Shown here in pieces: positions 34,760 through 46,871 of a stretch of DNA of 64,000 nucleotides. Each line of letters starts with the position of its first letter. Positions within the stretch are counted from its first letter, which is position 1. The notes beneath the pieces were generated by a model, which saw only the letters and a program-made list of their open reading frames with translations, did not search any database and was not told the origin of the DNA. Origin of the DNA: Epiperipatus broadwayi. Its lineage: Eukaryota; Onychophora; Udeonychophora; Euonychophora; Peripatidae. Made by a program: the position numbers and the translations under genes. The stretch lies in the NCBI GenBank assembly GCA_028023455.1, contig JAQFVV010006310.1:3532001-3596000 (forward strand), given 5' to 3'.

Positions 34760-36578
34760 AAAAATACATTTAATTTTGATAGATTGACATTTAAATGAAT
34801 TAAGTACATATAACTATATCATTATTAAAAACTAAAACCAATCCTTTTTAGGAATGCACAGTATCTCAATTATCTAGAATTACACGACAGAAAATCAAAA
34901 CCAAATTTATAAAAAACAAATTCAGTGATTATAAATATATTTCACAAAAAAATCTTCAGTTTTAGAATATGATTTATGTTAATGTTTGCAAGACATAACA
35001 CATGTTAAAACTTTCCATTATCAATATAAGCATACCAGATATCAGTAAGAATCAGCAAGCAGTGAAAAATATATCCTTTATAATTAGTACTCTTTCAAAT
35101 AGAATTTCATGACAAGACCCGTCTTTTCAAATTATGAGAATTATTAACAGCATGAAATGAAAGGTCAAAATATTTAAAGAATTTAAACGATTCTGCCAAC
35201 AGATGTGTAAAAAAGAATTCATTAATTTACATAATGACAGTTAAAATAAGTTTTTTATTTTTAAAGATTAAACTGTGATTGCTTTGAATTTCATAGATAA
35301 TTTGTTAAAAAATATTATTTACTTTAATATAAGAATAGAGAAAATACATTTGTAGAATTTCTTTTTACAAGCAATAGAAAAAATATAAGAAATTCAACAA
35401 TTTTATTGAACAAGGACTGCTAGTAAACAATGTAACTATTCTGATCTATCAGGAATAGGTCTCAAATCAAAATCTCCATTATTATAATGAAAAAAAAACA
35501 AAAAACAGCTATAATATTACAGTATCAAAATTTGATATCTATATAGTTATGAAAAACATTTACATAAGTTTTATATTCTCATTATTAGCCATATTTGGTG
35601 CTTGTTTTCAGATGATGCTAAAAAAAAATTAATATTTTTCATAGTACTTTTTGCTCAAATAAATTTAAAGTAATTAGGCTAAAGCTAGGAATAACTAACA
35701 ATTCACTTGCTATATGAAAAATCATCAATCTTTAATGATAAATAATTCTGTATACTTTGAAAATCGTCATTTTTTTATTAAAAAAGAAACTTGTTCATTA
35801 GAACTAGTGATTAGTTCCACTAATACTAAGAGGATCACACACTGAACAAGTTTCTGGGTTTATATGTGCAACAATGAGCATATTTGCTTTAATCATTTTA
35901 AAATAAGATTTAACATAGCAAAAGCTATGTATAGCTATGGTAAACTTGCAGACATAAAAACAATAAATTTATATATATAACTGACATTTAGAAACAGAGT
36001 AATACACACAATATGATTAAATAAGATTTAATATATTTTTATAATCAAACATATATACAATAATTCATAAAAATAGTTATAAAACTTTGCCCTAAGGTTT
36101 TCAAAAAAATTATAATTAAGATCTATGCAAACTGTTTTTAATTCTAGATCTACTTTGCATCTTTGAGGTAATTTGCATCAAGAAATAATATGTGAGAATG
36201 CATCAGCATAAAATAATGTCCAGCATCTGTTAAAGTTGTGTGTTAACTCTTTTTCCATTTGAAGCAAGTCAATTTCTTACAATTAGTAGAAAGACTCTTG
36301 TCCAGACCATTCCAGACTTTTGTATGACTCTGTCTGCCATTTCAGTGGTCAGTAGATTCACTGTAGATTTAATAATAATCCAATTTCCAAAATCATACTA
36401 TCGGTTTATCTGATTTGAAATATGTTTTTTTCATTGGTTTCATATCCTTCTTAAGTTTTTTTTTGGCTTATTAAATTATTTTTTAATTAACATTTCCACT
36501 ACTTTATATAATTTTCTTATTCCAAAATATATTTTTCTAATGTAAGACAAGAATTAATTTTTTATTACATTTGTTTAT
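34760..36578. other. AT-rich spacer with one small inverted repeat
   Basis: GAAACTTGTTCA at about 35786 and its complement at about 35852 form a short stem-loop. No gene seen. Confidence 0.4.
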
Positions 36579-36581
36579 ATA

Positions 36582-37421
36582 TGAGGGGATACCTCCGAAA
36601 ACCAGAATTTTGTAATAAAAATTATGTATTTATTTTTAGGCATATCCATTTGATGCAATGCACTAGTCTAAGCATATTTTCCACTTTTCGAAGCAGTCCT
36701 GAAACTTTTGCAAAGAGATGCATTTTAATGCCTCTGTTGTTTTTTTCTTCATTTCTTCATCCAAAAAATATTTTTCTTTGAGGACTTTTTTCATTCAGAA
36801 ATAAAATGAAGTCACACAGAGTGAGATCAGTTGATAAACCGGATCATGCTGGTTTTGGTAAAAAATTGTTTCACTCAAGGCTTTGTGAGCCTGCACATTA
36901 TCATAGTAAAGTCAACACTCTCCATTTTAACACAATTTGATATGTTTTTGTCTTACCACATTATTCAAATGTTTCAGAATTGGTAGGTAAAATGACTAAC
37001 CATTATGAATGAATTCTGAATAAATAATGTCATTTGCATAAAAAAAAAACCTCCAGCAATGTCTTGATATTGGATTTTATTCACTGTATTTTTTTTTGGG
37101 ATGTTGTGAATTTGAACTCTTTCATTAAACCACTCATAAACTTGTGTCTTTCTACAACAGTTTTCAAGTATTACAACTGCTTCTCCTGCTATTTTTCCTA
37201 ACAGAAAACAGAATTTCATATTGTTCTAACTTTTCAGACATTACAAAAATTGACAAACAAGTGAGACAGACTTAACAAAAAAATGTACTATGTGGTACCA
37301 GACTTCACTTGATGATACCAGTCAGGAGACTGGTTCCTGCAAGAGGAATCTAATGGTAGAAAGATGTATTACAAAGGACCCTTTTATCAGAGAATGATTC
37401 TGTTTTTTTAGGTATCCCTCA
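36582..37421 (-). mobile_element. mariner transposon with internal deletion
   Basis: TGAGGGGATACCTCCGAAAA at the left and TTTTTTTAGGTATCCCTCA at the right are inverted mariner-type ends; TA precedes the left end and TC (probably a mutated TA) follows the right. On the minus strand 37219-37090 encodes MKFCFLLGKIAGEAVVILEN then TQVYEWFNERV, the N-terminal helix-turn-helix of mariner transposases. 36900-36600 encodes decayed DNVQAHKA, a DFILF-like block and LKCISLQKFQDCFEKW, the end of the DDD domain. The first catalytic Asp region is deleted, so the element is 840 bp instead of about 1.3 kb. Confidence 0.88.
36590..37219 (-). pseudogene. mariner transposase pseudogene
   Basis: Mariner transposases (about 345 residues) cut and paste DNA at TA using a D,D34D triad. 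Here the DNA-binding N-terminus (KFCFLLGK...VYEWF) and the C-terminal part (YDNVQAHKA..., FQDCFEKW) survive in different frames. The central section with the first two Asp residues is largely absent and several stops intervene. It cannot encode an active enzyme. Confidence 0.85.
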
Positions 37422-37424
37422 TCT

Positions 37425-38568
37425 TTTTTACATATATATCTTTAGCACATACATAGAAGAGAACAAAATGATTAGTCACTTATTACCAATAGCACAGTTA
37501 CTTACGTGATCTGACTGTGAGCATTATGACTTTGATTCTAAGGATATCTCAAAAAGCAAGTTTGTCAGAATTATGTTTCTAAATTGAAAGTCTCAAAGAA
37601 TAAAAATAATAGTCTAAAAAAAAATCAACATAAATTAGCTCCATTGGGTATTGATCACTTTTCCATTGCATTAAGATTTTGGAACATAAAAATGAAAAAC
37701 GTACTTAAGAATATCCATTGTACCATTAATTTGGTGCCAAAACAAAATAGCAGTCAAAATTTTTAAATTACACATTTAGATTCTAGTTAATTTACTTGGT
37801 AATTAATTATCTAAAAAAAAAATCACAGTCTTTCTTTTTTGTCATTTACTTTTCTCTTGCCATTAATTGCTGAAACAACTTATTTTCTAGAGAAAATCAT
37901 TTCATCATGTGTGCAATAGTATTCCCTATTGAGTTTCAAATTTTACTTCTTATTAAAACAAAAAAAAGATAATTGCTTTGTGTAAAAAAAGAGTTTTTTA
38001 AAAAAATCTTGAACATAAGAATTTGCATACAATTAGTGTAATTTCAATGTTCATTAACATTTGACATATATAAAAAGTATATATATATACTTTGGAAGAA
38101 TATATTAAAAAAAGAAAAAAGTTGCTAATCAAAATTATGCATATCTTTCTGCAAAGCAAAATGACTGAAGATCTCTGTGACTATTTTATAATACTTTCCA
38201 CAATTGAAATCGTAGAATAAAAGTAAATTACTTACTAAAATGTAATCAAATTTTATTTCAAATCAGCTGTTCAAAAATATTAAAACCAACTTGCTTCTGT
38301 TTGAATATGATTCAAAAACCAAAATCTACTTAGCAACAGATTAACTAATAAAGTTTTATAAACAAAATCTGTGATTTTATGAATTTTGAGTTCTGACATA
38401 ATATAATAAAATTTTATTTGATGTTACTAATCACATTCTTTTCATTTAAAATCCCGCATAGTATTGTCTGTGATTATTTAAGAAAAAAATTAAATATTTA
38501 CATAAAATTAAAATTTTTTTTTTTAAAAAAATCAAAATTCTTCAACATTAATATTTCTAAAAGTAACA
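37425..38568. other. AT-rich sequence, probably intron of the SPOUT1 gene
   Basis: The next SPOUT1 exon should lie somewhere in this direction on the minus strand; I looked for codons of the conserved EEA-I-LI-L-ALR end and did not find them. Confidence 0.35.
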
Positions 38569-38571
38569 TAC

Positions 38572-38719
38572 TTCTGTCCTTATTGTATGACTTCCTTGAT
38601 TAGGACAAGTGTTTACATAATAATGGAATAATTGGAGAGGATCTTTTATGGATTGAGTATGATCACCTTCAAGGCAAGCTTCTAAGCCATCTCGACCTCC
38701 AAAGACAATAAGTAAATGT
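38572..38719 (-). CDS. SPOUT1: SPOUT1 (CENP-32, SPOUT-class RNA methyltransferase), one internal exon
   Basis: The minus strand has a good acceptor (TTTATTTTTAG), 148 bases of open frame in phase, and a donor (GAA/GTATGTT). The 49 codons read HLLIVFGGRDGLEACLEGDH, continue through LFHYYVNTCPNQGS and end HTIRTE. This is the end of the SPOUT methyltransferase fold: the V-FGG strand and the YVNTCP.QGS.TIRTE knot segment that binds S-adenosylmethionine are strongly conserved in eukaryotic SPOUT1/C9orf114. The human protein continues after TIRTE with E-AIL-and a short C-terminus, so one more exon is expected downstream (lower coordinates), and the N-terminal two thirds upstream. Neither was found, which implies introns of many kilobases. 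Family members act in RNA methylation and at the mitotic spindle/kinetochore. The exon has no Met and is easily missed by ORF searches. Confidence 0.85.
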
Positions 38720-38869
38720 CTAAAAATAAATATAAATTAATATTTAATATTCTTAATCTTTATTTTCAAGTATATTAAAAATAAAATGCATAGTTTACAA
38801 TTATTATATTATATAATATTTTCACAATTTAAAACTTTAACTCATTAACTACATCACTCTATACTTCAT

Positions 38870-39015
38870 TTCTTAGCAAGTCTGCTCTGCAAGGTACAAT
38901 GTAATGAAAGAATGGTAGGTTCTGGAACTCAAAGTCTATGAACTGCAGCTCTGCTTGGTCACTTCCAGTACTCAACCTTCATATGAATTCCCAAATAATA
39001 AAAGCACATTTATTT
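38870..39015 (+). repeat. SINE-A copy
   Basis: AATGGTAGGTTCTGGAACTC, AAAGTCTATGAACTG, CACTTCCAGTACTCAA and ATGAATTCCCAAATAATAAA give the sense-strand order of the family. It lies 150 bases upstream (in gene sense) of the SPOUT1 exon, so is intronic. Confidence 0.6.
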
Positions 39016-39378
39016 AATTATAAACAAAAGTTCTCCTTTCTCTAGCACCATCTAATATTTATCAGACTGTAATATGAGGTTTGTAATTATACATTTAATT
39101 TACAATTATTTTATGTACTATTAAGAGAAATAACCTTTCACCCCCCCCTCCAATTTATCATTGACTTTCCCCAATATGATTTCAATAGCTCCATGCAGTG
39201 GATAAAAACAGAAATTGAAATGTAGAAGACCAATTATATCAGCACCCAATGCCCTGTATTAAATAAATACATTAAAAGTAAAAATTGTTAATGATAGATT
39301 TATTAAGTAGTATAATTAAGGTTTATTAAGAAAAGCAATGCAAATTTATATCTGATTAATTTATTCTTATAAAATCCA

Positions 39379-39512
39379 TTAAAACATCACATGATCATCA
39401 TTTCCTATGTTTACACAAGCTGTTAAAACAGTAGCAAACTCTCCATACAGTAGGCCATTGATTAGTATGGCTTGCACTGAGTAGTGTTACTGTATGAAGA
39501 GTTTGCTAATCA
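39379..39512 (-). repeat. HP1 fold-back retroposon, short copy
   Basis: On the minus strand: AGCAAACTCTTCATACAGTA, CACTACTCAGTGCAAGCC, a short turn at ATCAATGG, the return arm ending TACTGTATGGAGAGTTTGC, then ACTGTTTTAACAGC and the tail GATGATCATGTGATGTTTTA. It abuts a LINE-B copy. Confidence 0.7.
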
Positions 39513-39523
39513 GTTACGAGTTA

Positions 39524-40985
39524 GAAATGGGTGGGACTAAGGCAAGAATACCATTTGTCACCTATTTTGTTTTTGTTATATTTGAGAGAAATGGAGAGAG
39601 CAATAGAAAGACTAGGAAGAGGGGTAGAGATACCATTAACAGATAGCAAAGGAATATATACATTATCAAGTCTTTTATTTGCTGATGTTATCTTCTTATG
39701 CACAGAAAGTAGGGAACATTTGGAAGTTATGCTGAAGATGTGTGCAGGAGTGGGTAAAGAGATGGTGATTAAATTTAGTAAAAAAAATCGAAAGTAATGA
39801 TGATAAATGTTGGGAAACAGAAGGGAAAGAATTTTTATTAGGGGATGTAAAGTGAAATGTGATGAATAACTATAACTATTTGGGAATCATCTTAAATAAT
39901 CAGAGAAATTCCTTGGATGATTAGGGGTAAAAAAGATAAATGAAGCAAAGAAAAAAAAAGGGACTGATAAAGAAATTAACAGTATTTTCGTATAATAAAT
40001 ATGATATAGCAAAAATTGTATGGAAGTGAGTGGCAATAGTAGGTTTAACTTATGGTAATGATGCATTATGTGTTAGTAAAGGGGTGTTAGACTACTAAGA
40101 AAAAGTACAAAGAAAAGTAGGAAGACATGCATTAGATGTAGATGTGTAGGCAGCAAAGGAGGCAATTCAAGGAGAAATGGGACGGTTAAGTTTTTATATG
40201 GGAGATGCAAAAAGCAAAATGAAAATGTTCATTAAATTGCAATTTATGGATAGTAAGAGAATTGCCAAAATAGTATTTAATTGGGTTACAAGTAAAGGAC
40301 AGAAAACAAGATGGGCGAGAAAGTTATAATGGTATGCAGAAGATTTGGATAAAGACTATGTCAGTATACTTATACAAAAGGTGGGATGATTGTGTTAAAA
40401 GGATTGTTGAGTGTTATAGTGGCAAAGAATGGGATAAAAGAATAGATGCATTAATAAAAAAAATTGGAAATTGGAGAGATGAAGAACTAGTATGGAGAGT
40501 AAGAACAGTTTAAATATATACAGAAGTAAACAGAATATTGGGTGCAAGTTAATTTATGATCACAGCAAGGAAAGTAGTTTACTGTTTAAAGCTCAAACAG
40601 AATTGTTAATATACACATAAATGGAGAAATGTGGGTGATTTAGTCTGCAAGTTATGTAAGGAAGATATAGCAAATATTAAGCATCTGCTAATTGAATGTA
40701 AATGCTTACAAGCAGAAAGGGTACAAGTAATGAAGTTGTAGGGAAATAAATATAAACAAAGTGATTATATAGAAAATAAGTTCTTGGCTTTTATGCTGGG
40801 TTTGGAAAAAGATAAAGGGGATCTAAATATAAAGGACAAAGATGATGTGGAAGAGCAAGATAGACAAGAATATGGAAAAAACTTAGGGTAGGGAATGAAT
40901 AGGAAGGTGCCTAATAGTTTTTTCTGGGCATAGTGGCTGAGAGATTCCTGACTTTGATAAAAGAAAATCCAAAGCACACCGCATT
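39524..40985 (+). pseudogene. LINE-B retrotransposon, 5'-truncated within the RT domain
   Basis: Starts in RT motif B (GLRQEYHLSPILFLLYLREM, where GLRQGCPLSP is usual), followed by motif C as LLFADVIFLCTES (FADD changed to FADV), then NYNYLGIILN. From 40141 it follows the C-terminal frame of the copy at 30836-31760 (TAKEAIQGEMG; CKLCKEDIANIKHLLIECKC) and ends with TTTTTCTGGGCATAGTGGCT. It has frameshifts at 39795 and stops beyond. Together with the two antisense copies it allows the RT and knuckle parts of this family to be aligned. Confidence 0.75.
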
Positions 40986-41229
40986 GCATACTATGTTAAT
41001 TTATTCTTGTAATAACAATCACTACTATTTAACCAAATTAACTATCATATTATATTAGTGAGTATGATAGATTTAATTAAGTTTTAGCTATGTGTATTAT
41101 AACTAAGGACTAAGTTTGTATTTTCTTTTTCCAGAATTATAAATCTTGAATGCCCTTATTTAATATTATTGTTTTACTGTTCTATAATAATTATTATGCT
41201 TCAATTATATTAGTAATAATAATAATCAA

Positions 41230-41590
41230 ATAGTTTATTTCTTGAATTCATAATAAGTTCAAAAACCAGGAATGTTAGACCTGAGCCACAACCTATGGAT
41301 TTAGAGTTCCAGAGTCTGCTATTCAACATTGCATCAAACCACACAGGCGATAATAAAAATTGGCTTAATTTGTAGGAATTTTGAGCACTATAAGTGCCAG
41401 GGATAGGTCACAATCCATGGATACTAAATTCTAAAGTCTGCCATTCTACCACTGAATTAAATCATGCACGGATATAATGATAACTGAACAGTTTATTGCT
41501 GAAGTGGCAAAACTGGGCTATGATCCATGAATCCTAAATTCAGTCTACCACTATAACAACTGCACTAAACCCTGCAGTAAATACAAATTC
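41230..41590 (-). repeat. Cluster of three SINE-A copies in one orientation
   Basis: Three head-to-tail minus-strand copies: about 41230-41345, 41375-41475 and 41485-41585. Each contains the complement of ACTCTGGAACTCTAAATCCA, a GGTTGTGGCTCAG or equivalent, and a GTGGTTTGATGCAATG-like start. Copy 2 also has the CACTTATAGTGCTCAAAATT block. Spacing differs, so these are separate insertions or an old tandem array. Confidence 0.6.
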
Positions 41591-41599
41591 CTTAAAATT

Positions 41600-42655
41600 A
41601 AGTTTTGATATAGCTCAGGTACAAGAGACCATTATTTGATAAATTCCATGTACTTATATACATATTTCAAATAGTCCTGCATTCCTCAATGTGCTTCACC
41701 TTCATATTATCATCTTTTCCCCCCATTATAATATATATAGAATAAAACTAAACAGAAAAATAAAATATAAGAAAATATAAGTTTAATTATATAAATATAT
41801 ATTAATATTAAACATATCAGTTCTGCAATAGTAAAGAATAAAAATGTTTTATCTTTTTTTTTAAAAAAAAAAAAAGATAATATGCTACCTGCAAATGACA
41901 TTTCAGATACAAATCCGGATATTAATAGTTATATCATAATAATAATAAAAAAGTTTCTTAAATAAAACAAATATTAAATAATAAAATATATATCATTTCT
42001 CTTTACTAAGCTCTATTTTTTTATTCTTTGTAAGGTCAATAACAAGTATTTTTTTTTGCTTTCATGCACACAGCTTATTATATATGTTATAATAGTAAAT
42101 AATTGATATGTGTGTAATGGGTCTCACATAATAAATGTAGTACATCAAACCTGACATGTCTATAGTCTCAATTTAAATCCACTGCAACTTGAAATTTTTA
42201 TTTTCCAATAAGAGTTAGGATTATTCTTTCGGATATTCAGTCCATAGTTAATTCTACTAATTAATCATCCAATATTGATTAAATAAAAGAAGCTTGGCAT
42301 ATAATAAATTTAAAAAATTCTGTTAATATTAAAGCAATACTTTTAATATGAATTGGTGTTTCAGTTTATAATAAATATATAATTATTTTTAAAAAAATCT
42401 ATTAATATTAAAGCCAATTATAGTGTTCTCTTTAATTATTAGTGTTTCAATTTGTATAGGTATAAATTAATTTTATTAATGATAAAGATACTCTGCATTG
42501 AGAGTCTGGCTTAGCAATTTTTTGAAGTTTATTATATTACTTACTAATTGTTCATATACTTTTGTGGAATATAATTTTTACATTTTAAGTATTTTTAATT
42601 TACATATATAACAATCTACTGCAGGATGTTTTCTCTAAATTTAATCTAATATCTT
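41600..42655. other. AT-rich spacer with an imperfect direct repeat
   Basis: About 60 bases at 42313 (TTAATATTAAAGC...GTGTTTCAGTTTATA) recur loosely at 42391. Nothing else seen. Confidence 0.4.
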
Positions 42656-42659
42656 TAAT

Positions 42660-42960
42660 ACAGAAGCCTTTCTTCTCCACAAAGTGCTATCCATTTTACA
42701 AGTGGTCTCTTCCCAGATACTTTAGAATCTGTTGGAATCCAGTTTACAATTTGAACTGCCCATCTATTATCATTACTTCTCGTAATATGTCCAGTACAAT
42801 TCTAGTGTCTTAATTCTTTTATTGGTGTCATTAATGCCTTTTTGTTTTTTCAATTGTGTATTCCACTTGTGATCCTTTCTTGTTATTTCCAATATGCATT
42901 TCTTCATATTTCAGTACATCAACTGAAGTCTCTCATCTATTAAATACACAATTCTCAGAT
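42660..42960 (-). pseudogene. Decayed RTE-A LINE, C-terminal region
   Basis: On the minus strand the equivalents of ERLQ...MKKCILEITRKD, IKRIKTLELYW and DNRWAVQIVNWIPTDSK are read, then KRPLVKWI. The order matches 60560-60830 of the complete element. Frames are broken. Confidence 0.65.
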
Positions 42961-42964
42961 TACA

Positions 42965-44865
42965 TATATATGTGGGTGGAAGATAAATTATCTTTTATAT
43001 GCCAAATATTTTATCAGAAAATGAAAAACTAAAATTATGATTAATAAAGTACAGTATATAAAAAAGATAGCTTTTTTACAATGCATATATGAAATCATAG
43101 TAAAATAAACAAAAAATAATAATGCTTCAGATTAAGGCTTAGAAAAACGAAAATAAGATAAAAGATTAATGCATAGTTTTCAAATATCAGCCATCTTATT
43201 ATTTGATTGATTTTATTTTCTAATATCCAGTGGCATGCAATTGATGTATGCAAGTGAAGCATTGCTTCTGTTTAATAGTAACATCTTTTTATATAAAATT
43301 TTCATATTTGCAATTGTTTTTTTTTTCCCTATAAGAGACAACATTAATAGATTGCTTTGCTCAGATAATATTTTCTCATTGCTACATCTTTGTTTCGTGA
43401 AAACAGATTAATTTATGAATTAAATTTTTATAGTGTTAAGAAATTATGTCATTGCTTGCTATTGTGGTGACAGTCCTTCAAAGATATTGATATAGATTAT
43501 GCAGTATTTTACTGTCATGAAAGCAATTACTAAAATCCACAAAATAATGCAGTATAAAATAGTTCAAATATATTTATAACATATTATGCAGCATTTTTTT
43601 CTATATTCTGAATAACTTACTAAATATAGCACAATAAATTTCTCATCACTCATTCAAATATTACTAAAAACATTTTTATTAAAATTACAATATATCAATA
43701 AAATAAAAGTAATTCTGTTTGCTTCATATTGTGAATATTTTTATAATAATATACATATTTTATAACATTTGGATTTCTGAGTTTAATAGATGAAGAAACA
43801 ATAATGATGACTTGAAGATCAAAATCAGAAATGATAAATTTAAGTATGAAAATTAAAATCTGCACTAGGCATTTCAATACTAATTATTATGACTCAGCAT
43901 CTTAATTAACACATTGTATAAAACAAATTTTATTGCTTTTTAAAAAATATACACAGTATATAAAAAAAAAATATGAAAATTCATTGTTTAAAGCTTAAAA
44001 GAAATGTGAAACCACATTAAATCATCTAAAAATGGTGTCTTTTGTTTAATTTAGTTGATATTTTGATTCATTTGAATTGCTTCTCTATAATTTCAATGCA
44101 CATCACTATTTTTTACTTTAAATTTTTTTAGTATGGTAGCATGTTATAGCAATTGCTAAAATGTGAACAAAACAAATCAAAACTTCAAGTAAAATAATTA
44201 TGTATTCAAACTAACTTCTGTTACTCATAAGAATAACATCTCTCCAGAATAACTTCAATGGTTTAGTTTTTCAGATGGCTTCAAAGATATATTCAATATT
44301 GCAATGATGAAATCTGTTCATCTCATTGCTGGTTTTCTATATTTTCTTTCATTTTCAATCTTTCTTAGCATTATAATCTCTTAATATAATTCAAATAACT
44401 CTATTTTAAATAAAAATTGAGATCTTGGATAATTGAATATCAATTTTTTCTTTGCTATCTATAGTGCTCTTTAAAATCATCATCATTAGTTCCATTCAAT
44501 AACATTAACACATTTTTTAATACTTTTTTTTTTCATTTTACAATTTTAAATATATTACCACTCAACTCAAACAATTTTAATCCCTGTTTTTTAAAGATAT
44601 AAACCTAAATTTAAAAACCTTTCTTAGATCCTAATTCCATCTAGGTTCATCACTGTCAATTAGTTTAAAGATGTACTATAATCCATATTTAAACTATTTT
44701 TCTTAATGAATATTATCAGATTTTCTTCATATTTAACATCAGTCATGATTCATCTATCAATATCCTGAATCAGCATATGCCTTCATCCAATCTTGCTTCT
44801 CTTGAAGTCTATTTTATTATGGCCTATTTTAATGGCAGTTTCTTGTCATATATAAAAATAAATAA
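42965..44865. other. AT-rich spacer, nothing recognised
   Basis: No gene, palindrome or shared repeat seen. Confidence 0.45.
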
Positions 44866-44869
44866 TTGA

Positions 44870-45010
44870 ATAGTTTGTTACTCAGGAATTCATGAAAATT
44901 AATATAAAATTTAAGCGCCAAAAATGACAAGTTGAATTGTAATCCATGGACACTGAGTTCTAGGGTCCCCCAATTTTATCATTGCACTAAAGCCAACTGT
45001 GTCAATATAT
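44870..45010 (-). repeat. SINE-A copy
   Basis: AGTTTGTTACTCAGGAATTC, GAATTGTAATCCATGGACAC, TGAGTTCTAGGGTC and ATCATTGCACTAAAGCC are complements of the family blocks in the expected order. Confidence 0.55.
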
Positions 45011-46513
45011 ACCAATTATATGCTATCCAAAAAAAAAAAAAAAACGTAAATAAACAAAAACTAAAACCATTAAAATTCGTAAATTTTATAGTATTGTCAC
45101 TAATTCTAATCCAATTTTTCTTTATTAATTACACTTTGTTTAAACATGTTACTTTAGCAGGCTTTTTTTGTTTTTTTTCTTCCAAAAGTTTGATATAGTA
45201 CAATATTTTCTTTGATAAAACATTGTCTAAACATAATTTAAGAGAATTCATACTTTATAATAAAATGATAAGTTGTTGATTTGTAGTGAAAGAAAAAAGT
45301 TATGTTCAGAAGTGTCCATATGTTCAAAAAGAACAAATCATATGAAATGAGAAAAGTATATTTGTGTCAATTATTTGCACTTCTGAAATGGCTAAAGTTA
45401 TAACCATGTTAAAAGATATAATTTTTTGGTAAAGTATTGAATTTATAGATAGTAAATATGAACCAATAAAACATTTATAGTAGATGTTATTGCATTATAT
45501 CAAAAAGGTTAAAGTTTGTAAAATTATGGTACAATTAGTTTTATATTACTATTTTTGGTAGTTGTGACTTTTGACCCATGTGGCCACCAGAGGCATTGGT
45601 CAGGGTCAACCACAGAAATACTTAGAGTAGGGGCCCCAAATGCAGCATTGCAAATTCCAGCCGAAGGGTGGTGCTGTTCACAATGAATAAGCACAGGAAC
45701 ATTCCACCAGCTGTCTGGCAGCAAAGCTGCCCACTTGGTGGTGCTGGTCTACCAGAGACTACCAAGAACCTAGGTGGCGCTGATTGCCATAAACACATCT
45801 AGCTTATGTGTTGTCTGCTACCAGAAACTACCAAGATTCTAGCCCACTACGTGGTGCTGTTTCTCCACGTTACACACGGAAAAACAATGCACTGATAGAG
45901 TTTATTGACGCAATGGATCTGGAAGTCCGATCCATGCTTCACAGCCTCCTATAAACTTAATCAGTATTGTAGACCTGAATTAAGTTTATAGCCCAATATC
46001 AGCAGGGTTTTGCATAAAAGCTAAAATTAATTACGTTTATTAAATTTGTATTTGCAGTAAATATTTCGTTTTAAATAAATTCCGTTCCAAGATTAAATTG
46101 CTATTTAAAAAATTTGTTAAAACCTTTTAATCAAACATATATATACATCAAGCGTATATATATATGAGTTAATGCAAAATCCTGCTGAAATAAAATGCTT
46201 ATTTTATTAAAAGAAATAAGAATGTATTTTTCTTTTTAAATCTTGTTAAAATATGGTGTATGATTTTTATTTTGAGATAAGCCTGCCAACATTTTTAAAG
46301 GAATGTATATTTTTAATTAATTAGCCCATTCAAGGCAAATTAAAGATGGCCTTCTCTTTCTTTTTTAATTAATAAAATTCAAAGTTTAAAGAAAGAAATT
46401 TAGAATAAAAAAGTTATTTTTAGAAAATGTTACCTTGAAACAAAGGAGCATGGGGGGGCTTATCAAGATCTAAGATCATACGCAAAACTATAGAAGGTAG
46501 CTTACAAAAAAGG

Positions 46514-46521
46514 TATAAATA
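46514..46521 (+). promoter_or_regulatory. TATA box of the putative LTR
   Basis: GGTATAAATAGGAGAGAGAA is a strong TATA context; ATTCAGAGTTTGC about 35 bases on would be a suitable start region. Confidence 0.5.
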
Positions 46522-46571
46522 GGAGAGAGAACAAAAGACTTGGATATTCAGAGTTTGCTTTTCCTATTAGA

Positions 46572-46735
46572 GATTTCTCTTGCTTGCTTGCAGTCAGATT
46601 TCTCTTTGGAGAATTCTTTCAGATTTTTCTTGTGCTTGCTTTTCAGTCAGATTTCTCTTTGGAGAATTCATTGAGATTTCTCTTGCTGCTTTTTCAGATT
46701 TCCCTTTGGGAGAATTCATTCAGTTTTCTCAGATT
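46572..46735 (+). repeat. Three imperfect tandem repeats of about 52 bp downstream of the TATA box
   Basis: Each unit contains AGATTTCTCTTGCTTGCTT or a close variant, CAGTCAGATTTCTCTTTGG and AGAATTC. The third unit is shortened. They would be transcribed at the 5' end of any RNA started at the TATA box. Confidence 0.7.
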
Positions 46736-46837
46736 TTGGTTCCAAAAAGTTATTTAACTGTCATCCTTGAAATCACGGAGAAGTATTAACATGCCACGAG
46801 TTAAAAGTCATAGTATTTTGATGGAAACGAATATGAT

Positions 46838-46871
46838 TGGCGGTTAGGCAAAAAGCTTTGCCTGCCGCCGA
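46838..46871 (+). other. GC-rich stem-loop in the putative LTR leader
   Basis: GGCGGTTAGGCAAA pairs with TTTGCCTGCCGCC around a short AAGC-type loop (one G-U or mismatch). It stands out in AT-rich surroundings. Confidence 0.6.

Noticed and set aside
39130-39258. Upstream exon of SPOUT1 on the minus strand
   Set aside because: An open minus-strand frame follows an acceptor-like TAATACAG (reads ALGADIIGLLHFNF) but it does not resemble the expected SPOUT1 segment and has no donor.
45524-45724. 66-codon minus-strand gene (MLPDSWWNVP...)
   Set aside because: Lies in the terminal inverted repeat of the large element; the other arm shows the same sequence with changes that do not preserve a frame.
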